Assembly: GCF_014651595.1 (NCBI RefSeq) | Contig: NZ_BMXE01000003.1 | Coordinates: forward strand, 372,001 to 436,000 | From: Pseudovibrio japonicus | GTDB lineage: Bacteria; Pseudomonadota; Alphaproteobacteria; Rhizobiales; Stappiaceae | Reading direction: 5' to 3' | Length of the DNA stretch: 64,000 nt | Part shown: positions 1 to 9,520 of the stretch, piece after piece | How the letters are laid out: every line of letters begins with the position of its first letter | Numbering within the stretch: the stretch's first letter is position 1 | Notes under the pieces: generated by a model | Database searches by the model: none | The model's input: the letters and a program-made list of their open reading frames with translations, nothing else | What the model was told of the DNA's origin: nothing | Made by a program: the position numbers and the translations under genes

Positions 1-7
1 ATTTTAC

Positions 8-37
8 GAGGTTAGTTGGCAGACAAGAGCTTCCCGG
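8..37. repeat. 30-bp direct repeat, copy 1
   Basis: This stretch matches 2538-2567 at 27 of 30 positions by eye. The shared core is GTTGGCAGACAAGAGCTT. Each copy lies upstream of a gene for an exported protein (a lipoprotein here, a Sel1 protein there). It could be a dispersed repeat or a duplicated regulatory segment. No protein-coding sense is apparent. Confidence 0.6.
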
Positions 38-388
38 AAGTTGCTTCTGGCTCGTTCACGTCAGGCCGACCAATTGCTCTTTATGAGTATCGTGTTTTCG
101 TAGAGAGAGTTTTGTCGAGCGTCAATTTCTGTGACTGGTGGTGTGCAGAATTACACAAAGAGCACTAAACGCCGCTTTTGCTTATGGTTGAAGGGTGTGA
201 TTTCACTCACAATATTGACGGTTCTACTCAACAATTGTTCACATTTTTCCGTAGTTTACGTAGGGAACAATGCTGACCAAACTTTCACCATGTTCCTGTT
301 CTCTAGAAGGTATACCTGCTCCATAAGAAGAGCACTATCGCTGCGTAACAACATATCAATCGTTAGGGGCAGCTCAAGGAGAACAAAA

Positions 389-655
389 ATGATTAAAGTT
401 GCATTTGTGTGTGCGACATTTCTAGCACTGGCAGCTTGCAGTTCATCACAAAGCGAGAACCGCCTCCTTGGTACAGTGGCTGGTGCCGGTACCGGTGCGG
501 GAATCGCAGCAATCGCAGGTGGTGGTATCACCCCAATTTTGGCAGCTGGCGCGGCTGGCGGTTTGGCAGGAAACGTTCTTGGCGACTTAGCTACGCCTAG
601 AGACTGCTATGTACACGACCGCTATGGGCGTCGTGTTGCATCGGCATGTCCATAA
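389..655 (+). CDS. Glycine-zipper lipoprotein
   Basis: This encodes 88 residues. A lipoprotein signal peptide ends in the lipobox LAAC, with Cys18 as the predicted lipidated residue. A Gly/Ala-rich membrane-type segment (about 28-67) resembles the glycine-zipper 2TM domain. The short C-terminal tail has two cysteines and a Tyr-Gly-Arg motif. An AAGGAGA SD at 376-382 fixes the ATG at 389; the frame stays open upstream, but that part lacks a signal peptide. Two paralogues occur at 33562-33837 and 34023-34298 with the same order: lipobox, glycine zipper, TP(R/K)xC, YGR. It is probably an outer-membrane lipoprotein of unknown function. Confidence 0.75.
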   Translation: MIKVAFVCATFLALAACSSSQSENRLLGTVAGAGTGAGIAAIAGGGITPILAAGAAGGLAGNVLGDLATPRDCYVHDRYGRRVASACP

Positions 656-684
656 TTCCTGTAACTGAGAAAGCTAGTGGGAAA

Positions 685-708
685 GGGCTCCAACTCGGAG
701 CCCTTTTT
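685..708 (+). terminator. Rho-independent terminator
   Basis: GGGCTCC, a 5-base loop, GGAGCCC and then TTTTT lie 29 bases after the stop of the glycine-zipper lipoprotein gene. The stem has 7 perfect G/C-rich pairs. Confidence 0.85.
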
Positions 709-849
709 GATTCAAGAGTGCCTCTATGAAATGGAGTGCCTAAAGCGATCTCACAGTTAGATAAATTGGGGGTTTGTTTGGGCTCTTCGAGCCATATAAT
801 TAGTCTAAATATCAATATTTAAGTATATAAAATTACGAGGGAAGGGAGC

Positions 850-1980
850 TTGAGTAAACTTAGTCTTCTGAAACAGAAAATAGCTTCCCATCTCAAGACC
901 TTCTCCAGAAGATTAAGTGAGCTTTGGGGGAAACTTCGAGAGACGCCTGTCTCCACAGAGGAGCTACACATTTCTATGAAAAGAAATGCTGTCCCTTCTC
1001 CGGGGTTTTTCTTGATGCTTGGGTTAAGTGGAATAATTGCAACGCTGGGAATGATTGCGAACAGCGCTCCAACAATAATAGGCGCAATGATTATTGCCCC
1101 GCTTATGTCTCCTATTGTTAGTGTTGCTTTCGGACTTGCCTTCATGGATCTTCGTTTGATCCTGATTTCTATTTTCTCGATTTTTACGGGCACATTACTG
1201 GTTATTTTTATCGCCTATATGGGCATTGAGGTTATTGGCGTACGCATTGTTGGTACGGAGGTTCTCTCACGTGCTTCACCTTCCATGCTGGACCTGGGGG
1301 TTGCTCTTGCGGCGGGATGTGCCGCGGCGTTCGCTCAGACAAGGCCCAGCATAACCAACTCGATTGCCGGCGTGGCGATAGCGGTCGCGCTTGTTCCGCC
1401 GCTCGCAGCTAGTGGAATCGGATTGTCCTTAGGAGCAAAAGCGACCAGCGAAACGGGACTTTCCCTAGGTGAGTTTGGTTTATATTCTGGGGGGTATGAC
1501 ATTGCGGCTGGTGCTTTTCTTTTATTTCTTACCAACCTAATCGGCATCATAGTCATTGGCACCTTGGTGTTTGTGGCCCAACGTTATGGTGATTGGCGTA
1601 AAGCTTTAACGGCCGTTGCGATTATCTCCATGCTATCGTTTCTTTTTGTACCGACTTTGCAGGAGACTCTGCACGAAATTTACGTGAAAAATCGCGTTAT
1701 TCGCTTAGCAGTGAAGCGCTCACACTCTTTTACAGACAACGGTGCAGAAAACCTGGCCCAAAAAATAGAAAGCGTGAACGTCAATTACCTGGATGGCATG
1801 CTGAATGTAAATATCGTTATGTTCTTAACCCGGGAGCATATGGAGGGCGCACAGGCGCGTCTCGACGATTTCAGGCGGGTTATCTCCGAAGAAATTGGTG
1901 AGCCAATAGCAATGGAAGTTGACGTTATCCCGATCGATTTCCTCCGGCTCCGCTCCTCACAACCAAAACCTACTAAATAA
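850..1980 (+). CDS. DUF389 family membrane protein
   Basis: This is a 376-residue polytopic inner-membrane protein of the DUF389 family. After a charged N-terminal 45 residues come about six hydrophobic segments (roughly 52-72, 74-97, 102-126, 148-165, 170-195, 212-238 and one near 255-275). They carry the family's Gly/Pro-rich pattern, including GAMIIAPLMSP (78-88) and the region around ALVPPLAASG (180-189). The last 100 residues are soluble. The start is TTG, with a purine-rich SD (GAGGGAAGGGAG, 837-848) immediately before it. The molecular function of the family is not established. It appears to be a single-gene unit; no transport partner sits beside it. Confidence 0.75.
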   Translation: MSKLSLLKQKIASHLKTFSRRLSELWGKLRETPVSTEELHISMKRNAVPSPGFFLMLGLSGIIATLGMIANSAPTIIGAMIIAPLMSPIVSVAFGLAFMDLRLILISIFSIFTGTLLVIFIAYMGIEVIGVRIVGTEVLSRASPSMLDLGVALAAGCAAAFAQTRPSITNSIAGVAIAVALVPPLAASGIGLSLGAKATSETGLSLGEFGLYSGGYDIAAGAFLLFLTNLIGIIVIGTLVFVAQRYGDWRKALTAVAIISMLSFLFVPTLQETLHEIYVKNRVIRLAVKRSHSFTDNGAENLAQKIESVNVNYLDGMLNVNIVMFLTREHMEGAQARLDDFRRVISEEIGEPIAMEVDVIPIDFLRLRSSQPKPTK

Positions 1981-2012
1981 GAATTCTTAGGCTTGTCCTT
2001 GTGTGCTGGTGA

Positions 2013-2030
2013 AAGACAGATATCTGTCTT
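2013..2030. repeat. Perfect 18-bp palindrome
   Basis: AAGACAGATATCTGTCTT reads the same on both strands. It lies 33 bases after the DUF389 stop and beside the decayed GNAT gene. It has no spacer, so it resembles a dimeric-protein binding site more than a terminator. Its role is unknown. Confidence 0.5.
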
Positions 2031-2069
2031 GAGTCTTCTCGTAGTTTGCGGGGAGGTGGTGATGTCTTC

Positions 2070-2235
2070 TGTATCGTCCAGCAACCCGACGCCGTAGCCG
2101 TTCCCGTGTGTCTCTGGCAACACAAACAGATAATCAAGCAGAGCGGTGTCTGGGTTTTCTTTCACGACACGGGCAAAACCTATTGGCCGGGTTTCATCAG
2201 AGATAAATATGCGGGGAGCTGCCTCGATCATCTCC
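2070..2235 (-). pseudogene. Decayed GNAT acetyltransferase fragment
   Basis: Read on the minus strand, an open frame contains about 50 residues with typical GNAT spacing: a strand ending in GFARVV, a second strand LLDYLFVLP, then a loop GNGYGVGLL in place of the acetyl-CoA-binding R/Q-x-x-G-x-G/A motif. The intact GNAT protein at 9521-9961 has the matching pattern AFARVI, LGDVFVTP and RGKGLSKQLM. Here the key Arg is lost. The frame then runs into low-complexity sequence and antisense to the DUF389 gene, and no C-terminal half is present. I read it as the remnant of a GNAT gene. Confidence 0.5.
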
Positions 2236-2640
2236 GATGTGATCGTCCAACTCTTACGGGATGCTTCCGTCGTATCCTGAGTGAGCATTGGTGGCTCGTA
2301 TTATGTTTGTGAGGGCAAGGACTTGGCATTTGGTAGCGGGCCAACATCTGGCTGTGCACTCCCGGTGTGTTTTCCGTTTATAGGGGGAAGACCGCGCTGT
2401 GTGGGGCAAGGACAAAAGCTGTTGGGACCAGCCGAAATAACCAGCCATTAGTTGCCCAACAGAGGAAATGGTTTCAAGTGACCAACGCCAATTGAAGGAT
2501 ACCCAACCCGAAAAGATTAACGATTAACTAATTGCATGAGGTTCGTTGGCAGACAAGAGCTTATCGGGCAACTGAACCTGTTGCGCCCGCTGGAATGACG
2601 CTCTTTGTGACCCGTGACTATCACAGTTGAGAAGGTACTC
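2236..2640. other. Intergenic region with no gene seen
   Basis: About 400 bases between the GNAT remnant and the first Sel1 gene. Apart from the second copy of the 30-bp repeat (2538-2567) and the SD of the next gene I see no supported gene or RNA. Confidence 0.5.
2538..2567. repeat. 30-bp direct repeat, copy 2
   Basis: Second copy of the repeat at 8-37, with 27 of 30 positions identical. It lies about 75 bases upstream of the Sel1-repeat protein start. Confidence 0.6.
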
Positions 2641-4122
2641 ATGCGCATTCTGGTTTCACTTCTATGCTTGCTTGCAATTGCGCTTGCAATACCTGCCCAT
2701 GCGGTGAGATGGCAGCCGAGCGGGAGTGAGAAGGAACTGCTGCTGAGCAAAGGCGTTGGCGGACTGGTGCTGCTCCGCAACCGTGCCGGAAAGATCCATG
2801 TTGCAACACGTACCGAGATGTCCAAGAGCGCGCTGATCTTCTCACTGGATGCGGAAGCGTTGGCTGGGAATGCAGGGGCGGTTTTTGGATTGGCGGTGGC
2901 GCATGAGATGGGTCATGGGGTGCCCAAGAACGTGCCGGTTGCTATGTCGCTTTATGAGAAAGCGGGCAAGATGGGACTTGCGGCGGCCTATAACAATCTT
3001 GGTGAGATCTACAGGAAGGGCAAGCACGGCGACGCTGCCGACGCTCAGAAAGCAATGGAGCATTACCAGCTTGCTGCGGAGTGGGGGGATGCGTGGGCAC
3101 AGAACAATATGGGCCTGTTGTTTCTGCACGGCATTGGCGTGGAGAGGGACCCGAAGCTGGCTTACTACTGGGTGAAGGGGGCAGCGAATGCGGGCCTAAT
3201 GCAGGGCGTCGAGAATCTTGCCGGACTTTACCGCGACGGGATCGGGGTTGAGCCGGATGCGACGCGCGCTCGTGCACTTTACAGGAAGGCGATCTCTCTT
3301 GGCTCCATTGACGCGCATGTGCCGCTCGGGGAGCTTTTGGAGGATGGAGAGGGCGGCAAGGTGGACCTTGACGGGGCCATTCATCACTACCGTCTTGCTG
3401 CGGATACCGGGCATTTGCTGGGGAATCATTACCTTGGCACGATCTATGAGGACGGCGTTGGCGTTGAGCGGGATCTGGAGCTGGCTTTCTATCACTACGA
3501 AAAAGCGGCGAGGCAGGGGTTAGCACGGTCTCAATTTGCGTTGGGCCGGTTTTATCTGCTTGGCATGGGCACCAGAACCGACCTGCGAAAAGCTGTTGAT
3601 CTGTATAAAGCAGCAGCCAAGCAGGGCAATGCGCAGGCGCTGAATGATCTGGGCGTGCTTTACGAGAATGGTCGCGGGGTACCGCAGTCCTATGAGATGG
3701 CGATGGAGTTTTATACGGCATCGTCCGCCCGGTTCCCGTTTGCGCTTACCAATGCCGGGCTGCTTTACCTGAGTGGGCGCGGTGTACCTCAAGATGTTGA
3801 GCTGGCCAAGAAGCTGTTTCGGCAGGCCTCTGAAAGAGGGGAGCCGGTGGGAGATGTGCTGTTAGGCAAGGTCTATCTGCAGGGCTTTAATGAAGAACCG
3901 AAGCCCAGTGAAGCGGCGCGCATGTTTTTGCAAGCAGCGGCGAAAGGGGTGCCAGAAGCGTTTTACTTGCTCGGGTATTGCCATGAGAGTGGGCGGTGCA
4001 TGGACCGCAATCTGGTCAAGGCGCGGGATTTTTACAAGATGGCTGTCGAGCAAGGTTATCGGGGGGCAGAGCAGGCACTTCGCAAACTGGAATGGCAGTT
4101 GAAAACCCAGCCCAATAATTAG
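2641..4122 (+). CDS. Secreted Sel1-like repeat protein (493 aa)
   Basis: A cleavable signal peptide (MRILVSLLCLLAIALAIPAHA) starts at the ATG at 2641, with AGAAGG just upstream. An in-frame GTG at 2614 would bury the signal, so the ATG is preferred. From about residue 75 to the end there are some eleven tandem Sel1-like (TPR-related) repeats of about 36 residues, with the pattern LGxxYxxGxGVxxDxxxAxxxYxxAAxxG. Sel1 proteins are periplasmic or secreted alpha-solenoids that act as protein-protein scaffolds. The partner is unknown. A much larger Sel1 protein lies 2.3 kb downstream, beyond the sulfatase gene. Confidence 0.85.
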   Translation: MRILVSLLCLLAIALAIPAHAVRWQPSGSEKELLLSKGVGGLVLLRNRAGKIHVATRTEMSKSALIFSLDAEALAGNAGAVFGLAVAHEMGHGVPKNVPVAMSLYEKAGKMGLAAAYNNLGEIYRKGKHGDAADAQKAMEHYQLAAEWGDAWAQNNMGLLFLHGIGVERDPKLAYYWVKGAANAGLMQGVENLAGLYRDGIGVEPDATRARALYRKAISLGSIDAHVPLGELLEDGEGGKVDLDGAIHHYRLAADTGHLLGNHYLGTIYEDGVGVERDLELAFYHYEKAARQGLARSQFALGRFYLLGMGTRTDLRKAVDLYKAAAKQGNAQALNDLGVLYENGRGVPQSYEMAMEFYTASSARFPFALTNAGLLYLSGRGVPQDVELAKKLFRQASERGEPVGDVLLGKVYLQGFNEEPKPSEAARMFLQAAAKGVPEAFYLLGYCHESGRCMDRNLVKARDFYKMAVEQGYRGAEQALRKLEWQLKTQPNN

Positions 4123-4130
4123 GTTTCAGC

Positions 4131-4160
4131 AAAAGAGCCGGATTGGCGCCCGGCTCTTTT
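4131..4160. terminator. Bidirectional terminator
   Basis: A perfect 11-bp stem AAAAGAGCCGG/CCGGCTCTTTT with an 8-base loop sits between the convergent Sel1 and alkyl sulfatase genes. The A and T tracts suit termination from both sides. Confidence 0.85.
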
Positions 4161-4192
4161 GTCGTGTCTGTTTTGCTGCTGTCTGTTCAACT

Positions 4193-6238
4193 CTATCTGT
4201 TTGGCGGGGCTGGATTGGCCTTATCGAGTGGAACAGGACGTACGATGTTGAACCAGAACTCGAAGGTGTCCAGCATTCCGAGCAGATCGGTCAGCTTGGA
4301 GGTCTCGCCATCGACGGTGATTGCGCCGGAGCTGATCGCGTCCTCAAAGGTTTGTTCACCGAGCATGATGTTGTCGAGCGTGCTTCTTTCGAGCGTCACT
4401 GTCGCATCCGCGTTCTCGATCTGGTAGCCTTCAATATGGCTGAGGGCCGCGTTTTGCAGCTCCATCGCATATCTCTCATCTGTATCGGAGAAGATCCAGT
4501 TCAGTTTGATCTGCTGGTCTCCCGCTTTTGTGTTGTTGAGGCGCATGGCTGCGTAGTCAAACAACAGATCCACATCCATGGAGCGGATGATGTCAGGGCT
4601 AGCCGTGTCTGGTGCGGGCAGTTCTGCAATGCCAGTCCGCAGTTCCTGCGCGCCGGAGAGATAGAAGTTGCGCCATGGGCCAGATTCTGCCTGGTAACCT
4701 AGCTGTTCCAATGCGTCAGCCTGCAACTGGGCGGCATCTTCATTGTCCGGCTGCGCATAGACCAGATGGTTGAGCACTTCCGCGACCCAGCGATAGTCGC
4801 CCTCGTCAAAGGATTCCTGCGCTTTTTGCAGGAGTACGGCGGGGCCGCCCATGAACTCCACGTATTTGGGACCGGAGATGCGCTCAGGATACTCATGCAG
4901 GGTAGCGGGGTTTCCGTTGAACCAGCCGAGATAGCGAACATAGGTGGATTTTGCGTTGTGGTTGAAGGAGCCGTAGTACCCGCGCGTGCTCCAGTCATGC
5001 TGCAATGTTTCCGGCACGTCCAGCATCTCTGCGATCTCTGTCATGTGGAAGCCATGGTTGGCCAGACGCAAAGGTTGGTCGTTGATGTAGCGGTACAGAT
5101 CGCGCTGGTTGCGCAAGTGTCCCAGAATGTTGCCGTTGCCAGACAAGTGCCAGTGGTGCGGGGCGAACAGGACCTGAACATCCTCGCCGTACTTGTAAAT
5201 GGCTTCGTTTATGTACTTGGACCAGCCCAGAGGATCCCGCAGTCTTGCACCACGCAGTGAGTAGGTGTTGTGCATGGTGTGGGTGGCATCCTCGGCGGTG
5301 CACAGTGCATTGAGCTCCTCGATATAGAAGAAGAATTCAGAAGGAGCCTCAGAATCCTGCGCCATCCAGAAATCGAAAGTGAGGCCGTCAATCGTGTGGG
5401 TCTCGCCATTGTCTTTGATGATGTCGGTTGGCGGGATCAGCGTGACTGTGCCAGTGGATGTGGTGGGGCCTAGCCCCGCGCCGACCTGTCCTTCCGGCGA
5501 ATGGGGCAGCAGGTTGCCGTACATGTAGGAGGCACGCCTGCTCATGGCGTTGCCGGCCATGACGTTTTCCGAAACGGCATGTTCCATGAAGCCTTCTGGC
5601 GCGTAGATTTTGACCTTGCCGCTTGTCACGTCTGCTTCATCCACCACACCGCGTACACCACCGAAATGGTCGACGTGGCTGTGAGTATAGATGACTGCGG
5701 TTACGGGCTTCTCGCCGCGCTGGGCGTAGTACAGCTCCAGTGCGTAGCGGGCGGTTTCCTCGGAGATGAGAGGGTCAACAACGATGATACCTTCATCCCC
5801 TTCGATAAAGGTGATGTTAGACAGGTCTGCAGCACGCACCTGATAGATGCGCTCTGACACTTGAAAGAACCCGCTCAGCAAGATGAGCTGGGATTGACGC
5901 CAGAGGCTCGGGTTGACGGTTTCCGGTGCAATGGAGCCTTGCATGATGAAGTTGAACTTGGAGAGGTCGTAAACGATATCACCATTTGCGTTCTTCACCA
6001 CACCGCCGTCTGGCAAAGGCGCGATGAACCCTGCCTGTGCTTGCTCAAAGGCTTCATTATCAGCAAATGGCAGTTGCTTCAGCAGCTCTTCGTAAAGCTG
6101 GCCGGTAAAGCGTGTGGCTGGTTTGGTGATTGTGTTTGCAGTGGTGGTCGTAAAGGACATGGACCACGCGATGCTTGCCATCATGGTTGTGCAAAGGATC
6201 TGACGGCTAAGGGACTTCTTGGTTTTGTTGAGCGGCAT
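4193..6238 (-). CDS. Alkyl/aryl sulfatase, metallo-beta-lactamase type
   Basis: This encodes 681 residues from the ATG at 6238, which has GGAGG six bases upstream; a longer frame back to 6355 lacks a signal. A probable export signal occupies about the first 35 residues. The metallo-beta-lactamase core has THSHVDH at about 185-191, the zinc-binding HxHxDH motif. A helical dimerisation domain and a C-terminal SCP2-like domain follow (about 555-670). This matches the SdsA/BDS1 alkyl sulfatases, which split primary alkyl sulfates such as dodecyl sulfate into alcohol and sulfate. Activity is probably periplasmic. Both neighbours are secreted Sel1 proteins. The exact substrate cannot be read from sequence. 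Confidence 0.88.
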   Translation of the reverse strand: MPLNKTKKSLSRQILCTTMMASIAWSMSFTTTTANTITKPATRFTGQLYEELLKQLPFADNEAFEQAQAGFIAPLPDGGVVKNANGDIVYDLSKFNFIMQGSIAPETVNPSLWRQSQLILLSGFFQVSERIYQVRAADLSNITFIEGDEGIIVVDPLISEETARYALELYYAQRGEKPVTAVIYTHSHVDHFGGVRGVVDEADVTSGKVKIYAPEGFMEHAVSENVMAGNAMSRRASYMYGNLLPHSPEGQVGAGLGPTTSTGTVTLIPPTDIIKDNGETHTIDGLTFDFWMAQDSEAPSEFFFYIEELNALCTAEDATHTMHNTYSLRGARLRDPLGWSKYINEAIYKYGEDVQVLFAPHHWHLSGNGNILGHLRNQRDLYRYINDQPLRLANHGFHMTEIAEMLDVPETLQHDWSTRGYYGSFNHNAKSTYVRYLGWFNGNPATLHEYPERISGPKYVEFMGGPAVLLQKAQESFDEGDYRWVAEVLNHLVYAQPDNEDAAQLQADALEQLGYQAESGPWRNFYLSGAQELRTGIAELPAPDTASPDIIRSMDVDLLFDYAAMRLNNTKAGDQQIKLNWIFSDTDERYAMELQNAALSHIEGYQIENADATVTLERSTLDNIMLGEQTFEDAISSGAITVDGETSKLTDLLGMLDTFEFWFNIVRPVPLDKANPAPPNR

Positions 6239-6452
6239 TCCCGACCTCCGAGGTAGAGTTGCCACTTTCCTTATAGGAGGGGCGGTTAAAGGGCAGGCTC
6301 TACCAGTGTTTGAAATGAGGTTTCTGGTTGCTGAAGGGCTAACCGGGCGCTGCAACTTTGGGTTATTGCTTTGAGGTTTTGTGTATTTTTGATTGACTTG
6401 GGTTCAGGAGGGCGTGAATGATTGCTTACTCCTATCTTGAGGTGCTGTTTTG

Positions 6453-9400
6453 ATGATTTCACGTGTGCTCTCTGGCTTTTTGCTAACCGGTGTGTGTTTG
6501 GGCTTAGCTACGGGAGTGACGGCGGCTCCAATCTCAGGTCAGGGACGCTCAACGGGGTTTGGAGAGGCTCTGGAAGAGCGCGGGTTTCAGCGATCGGCGC
6601 TTGATGAGTATCGCACCAATGTGGAGAGCATCGACTTTGATGCGTTGAGAGCGCAGGCGGAGCAGGGCGATGCGGAGGCTCAGTACAAACTTGGAGAAGC
6701 GTTCTGGCGCGGGTTTGGAGTCGAGATTGACTACGAGCGTGCCCATCACTGGCTGAGCAAGGCTGCGGCGCAGCAGCATGTGGATGCGCTGGTGCCACTG
6801 GCGGTTATGTATGAGCGCGGGCACCACGACATTGCAGACTCCAAGCGCGCAGCTGAACTTTATTTTGAGGCTTCCCAACAGGGTGATGACTGGGCGTTGG
6901 CTCAACTAGCGCGGCTCTACATTGCCGGAAAAGGCATCAGGCAAGATGTGAGTTACGGGCTGAAACTCCTGCACCAGCTGGCCGATCTGGAGCACTATGC
7001 CGCTCTGGTTTATCTGGGTGACTATGCCGAGGAAGGGCTGGAAGGAGAGGCACCGGATTACCAGCGGGCGGCTGATTATTTTGAACGGGCGCGTGCGGCG
7101 GGGAGCGAGATTGCATCCTCACGCCTTGCTGACCTGATTTATGCGGGGCGGCTGGGTGATTTGGACATGGAGCGGGTGTTTGCTCTGCTTGACGAGGAGC
7201 TGAACCGTGGCTCGTTTAATGCGGCATTGAGTTTGGCGCAGATTTATCTGGATGGTGTTCATGTCCCGAAAGATGTGAAGAAGGCGCTTGAATATTATGA
7301 GCTTGCTGCAGACTGGGGCTCCTCCTACGCTCTGCTGGAAATTGGTGTGCTTTATGAGGAGGGCGCGCTTGGTGAGGTCAACTACAAGCGGGCCGAGGAC
7401 TATTACCAGCTTGCCCGCGAAAGAGGTGATGGCGATGGGGCGGCCTATCTTGGGTATCTGAAGCGATTTCTGTATTCGGAAGACGTGGACCCCAGCGAAG
7501 TGATTACTCTGTTTGAAGAGAGTGTCGCGCGTGGGGCACATGCCGGCATGGTTGCGCTGGGTGACTGCTACCGCGATGGCTACGGTGTGGAGATGGATCA
7601 TCTTAAAGCCAATGCCTTTTACCAGATGGCGGTTGAGGCAGGATCTTCCTTTGCGCTTGTCAGGCTCGGTAATGCCTATGATGAAGGGCTGGGTGTTGAG
7701 ATTGATTACCCTAAAGCGCTGCAGCTCTATCAAAAAGCCGTTGATGCGGGTGACGGGCAGGCCAACGCTGATCTGGGTTTTCTCTACGAGCAGGGCTATG
7801 GCACTGAAAAAGATCAGGTGAAGGCTCGGGAACTTTATGAAAAGGGCAGCGAGGCGGGAAGTGCCTTTGGGGCTTATCGGCTGGGCCTGATCTTCTATTA
7901 CGGCGATGGGGCGGAGCAAGACTACTCCCAATCACTCAAGCAGTTTCACACTGCAGCACGGCGCGGCAATCAAAGCGCCGCCGTTTATCTTGGCTACCAT
8001 TATCACTATGGGCAGGGTGTTGCGGCAGATCCGTTTGAAGCGCGGTATTGGTATGAACAGGCGCTTACTATCGGGATCGAGAGCGTTAAAATGAACCTTG
8101 CTTTTCTTGAAGAGGACGGATTGGGTGGTCCACGGAACTTGAGCAGAGCAAAGCAGCTTTACCGCGAGAGCAGTGCGAGCGATCCTGATGCCCAGTTTGA
8201 ACTTGCGCGTCTTGAGGCGGACGAAGATCCAGCCGGGGATCATCTGCGGGCTTTTGAGCAGGCCGCGCAAAAGGGGAGCAAGGCGGCGCAGCTGAGGGCC
8301 ATTCACCATTACATGTATGGTGATGAGCGGGTGCAGGATCTTGAGCGGGCGGAGAAGCTTCTGCTTGAGCTTGCTGCGGATGAGTATGCGGATGCCTATG
8401 TTTATCTCGGCATCTTATATGACGAGATGATTGTGGACCGCGCCGGTACACCAGATGAAGCCGTTAAATGGCTGAGCAAGGCGGCACATAACGGCAACAT
8501 CTTCGCCGCACGCAGGCTTGCTCTCAAATATGAGCAAGGGGATCAGGTGGAGGCCAGCAACGAAAAGTTTGTTTACTGGCGCCAGATCCTAGGCCTCAAC
8601 GGGAAACCAGGCGCGGCTTTCGATGCTGCATATGATCTGGAGTACAGCCGTATCGATCAGGATATGAAGTTGCAGGAGCAGCTTTATACGATCGCGGCGA
8701 ATGCGGGTGTGCTGGGCGCACAGCTGACGCTGGCAAAGAAGTATATCTTCGGCTCAGAATATCCGGGTGACTATGAGCGCGGTGTGGCGTTGTTGCGTGA
8801 GGCAGTTCGCCTGCATGGAGGCACGCAAGCGTATCGGATTACTACATCGCTGTCCGGTGGTGTTCCACTGCATAAGATGCTTAAGCAAGAAGATGGTTAT
8901 TACCGGGATTGGGACCGGAAGGTTCTGACGGCGATCAATTTGTTGCACGGCATTACTGTGCCCAAGAACGCGGAGATTGCAGAGAAGCTTATTCGTTCTG
9001 AGCCAGACCGGTGGGAGTTTTCACCGGAAGCGCGTTATACGCTCGCTACACTTATTTTTGCGAAGGAAAACCCAAGTGCAGATGAGATTGAAGAAGCGCT
9101 GCAGGAGCTGACGATCACGGCAAACAGCGGCTATGTAAGCGGGCAAAGGAAACTGGCGGAGCTTTATGAACAGGGGCAGCATGTAGAGCAGGATTATCGC
9201 AAAGCAGCTCTGTGGTATCGCATTGCAGGCTCCAAAGTACCTTCTGTGATGGTGCATGTGGCGGGGCTCATACTGGACGGAAAAGTAACTGCGACCTACG
9301 GCGAGGATGCGCTGGGCATTTTGAGTGCAGCGGCTGAAATGCGGAATGCGTTCGCAGTAAATGTTCTGGTGACCTACTGGGCTGAGCAGGCGCCAAATGG

Positions 9401-9458
9401 GTATGAGCATAAACGATGGCTCCGCCGACAGAAGCAGATGAGCATGGTTTCCTCGTAG
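6453..9458 (+). CDS. Large secreted Sel1-like repeat protein (1001 aa)
   Basis: A signal peptide of about 25 residues ends near GVTAA. A charged stretch follows, then roughly twenty Sel1-like repeats of about 36 residues fill the rest. They are clearest at 60-600, with the motif LGxxYxxGxGVxxDYxxAxxxYxxAxxxG. Repeats past residue 700 are more degenerate. The ATG at 6453 is preferred over the TTG directly before it; GAGGTG lies 8-13 bases upstream. The gene is divergent from the alkyl sulfatase and separated from it by 214 bp that must hold both promoters. It is probably a periplasmic scaffold; its ligand is unknown. Confidence 0.85.
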   Translation: MISRVLSGFLLTGVCLGLATGVTAAPISGQGRSTGFGEALEERGFQRSALDEYRTNVESIDFDALRAQAEQGDAEAQYKLGEAFWRGFGVEIDYERAHHWLSKAAAQQHVDALVPLAVMYERGHHDIADSKRAAELYFEASQQGDDWALAQLARLYIAGKGIRQDVSYGLKLLHQLADLEHYAALVYLGDYAEEGLEGEAPDYQRAADYFERARAAGSEIASSRLADLIYAGRLGDLDMERVFALLDEELNRGSFNAALSLAQIYLDGVHVPKDVKKALEYYELAADWGSSYALLEIGVLYEEGALGEVNYKRAEDYYQLARERGDGDGAAYLGYLKRFLYSEDVDPSEVITLFEESVARGAHAGMVALGDCYRDGYGVEMDHLKANAFYQMAVEAGSSFALVRLGNAYDEGLGVEIDYPKALQLYQKAVDAGDGQANADLGFLYEQGYGTEKDQVKARELYEKGSEAGSAFGAYRLGLIFYYGDGAEQDYSQSLKQFHTAARRGNQSAAVYLGYHYHYGQGVAADPFEARYWYEQALTIGIESVKMNLAFLEEDGLGGPRNLSRAKQLYRESSASDPDAQFELARLEADEDPAGDHLRAFEQAAQKGSKAAQLRAIHHYMYGDERVQDLERAEKLLLELAADEYADAYVYLGILYDEMIVDRAGTPDEAVKWLSKAAHNGNIFAARRLALKYEQGDQVEASNEKFVYWRQILGLNGKPGAAFDAAYDLEYSRIDQDMKLQEQLYTIAANAGVLGAQLTLAKKYIFGSEYPGDYERGVALLREAVRLHGGTQAYRITTSLSGGVPLHKMLKQEDGYYRDWDRKVLTAINLLHGITVPKNAEIAEKLIRSEPDRWEFSPEARYTLATLIFAKENPSADEIEEALQELTITANSGYVSGQRKLAELYEQGQHVEQDYRKAALWYRIAGSKVPSVMVHVAGLILDGKVTATYGEDALGILSAAAEMRNAFAVNVLVTYWAEQAPNGYEHKRWLRRQKQMSMVSS

Positions 9459-9520
9459 AGGAGTGTTGCTCGTGCTGTACCGTTTTGCGTTTGTGGTGCC
9501 TTCTGTGAAAGCGCTTACGC

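Noticed and set aside
2942-3721. 259-codon minus-strand frame within the Sel1 gene
   Set aside because: Pro/Arg/His-rich shadow of repeated Sel1 codons, with no SD.
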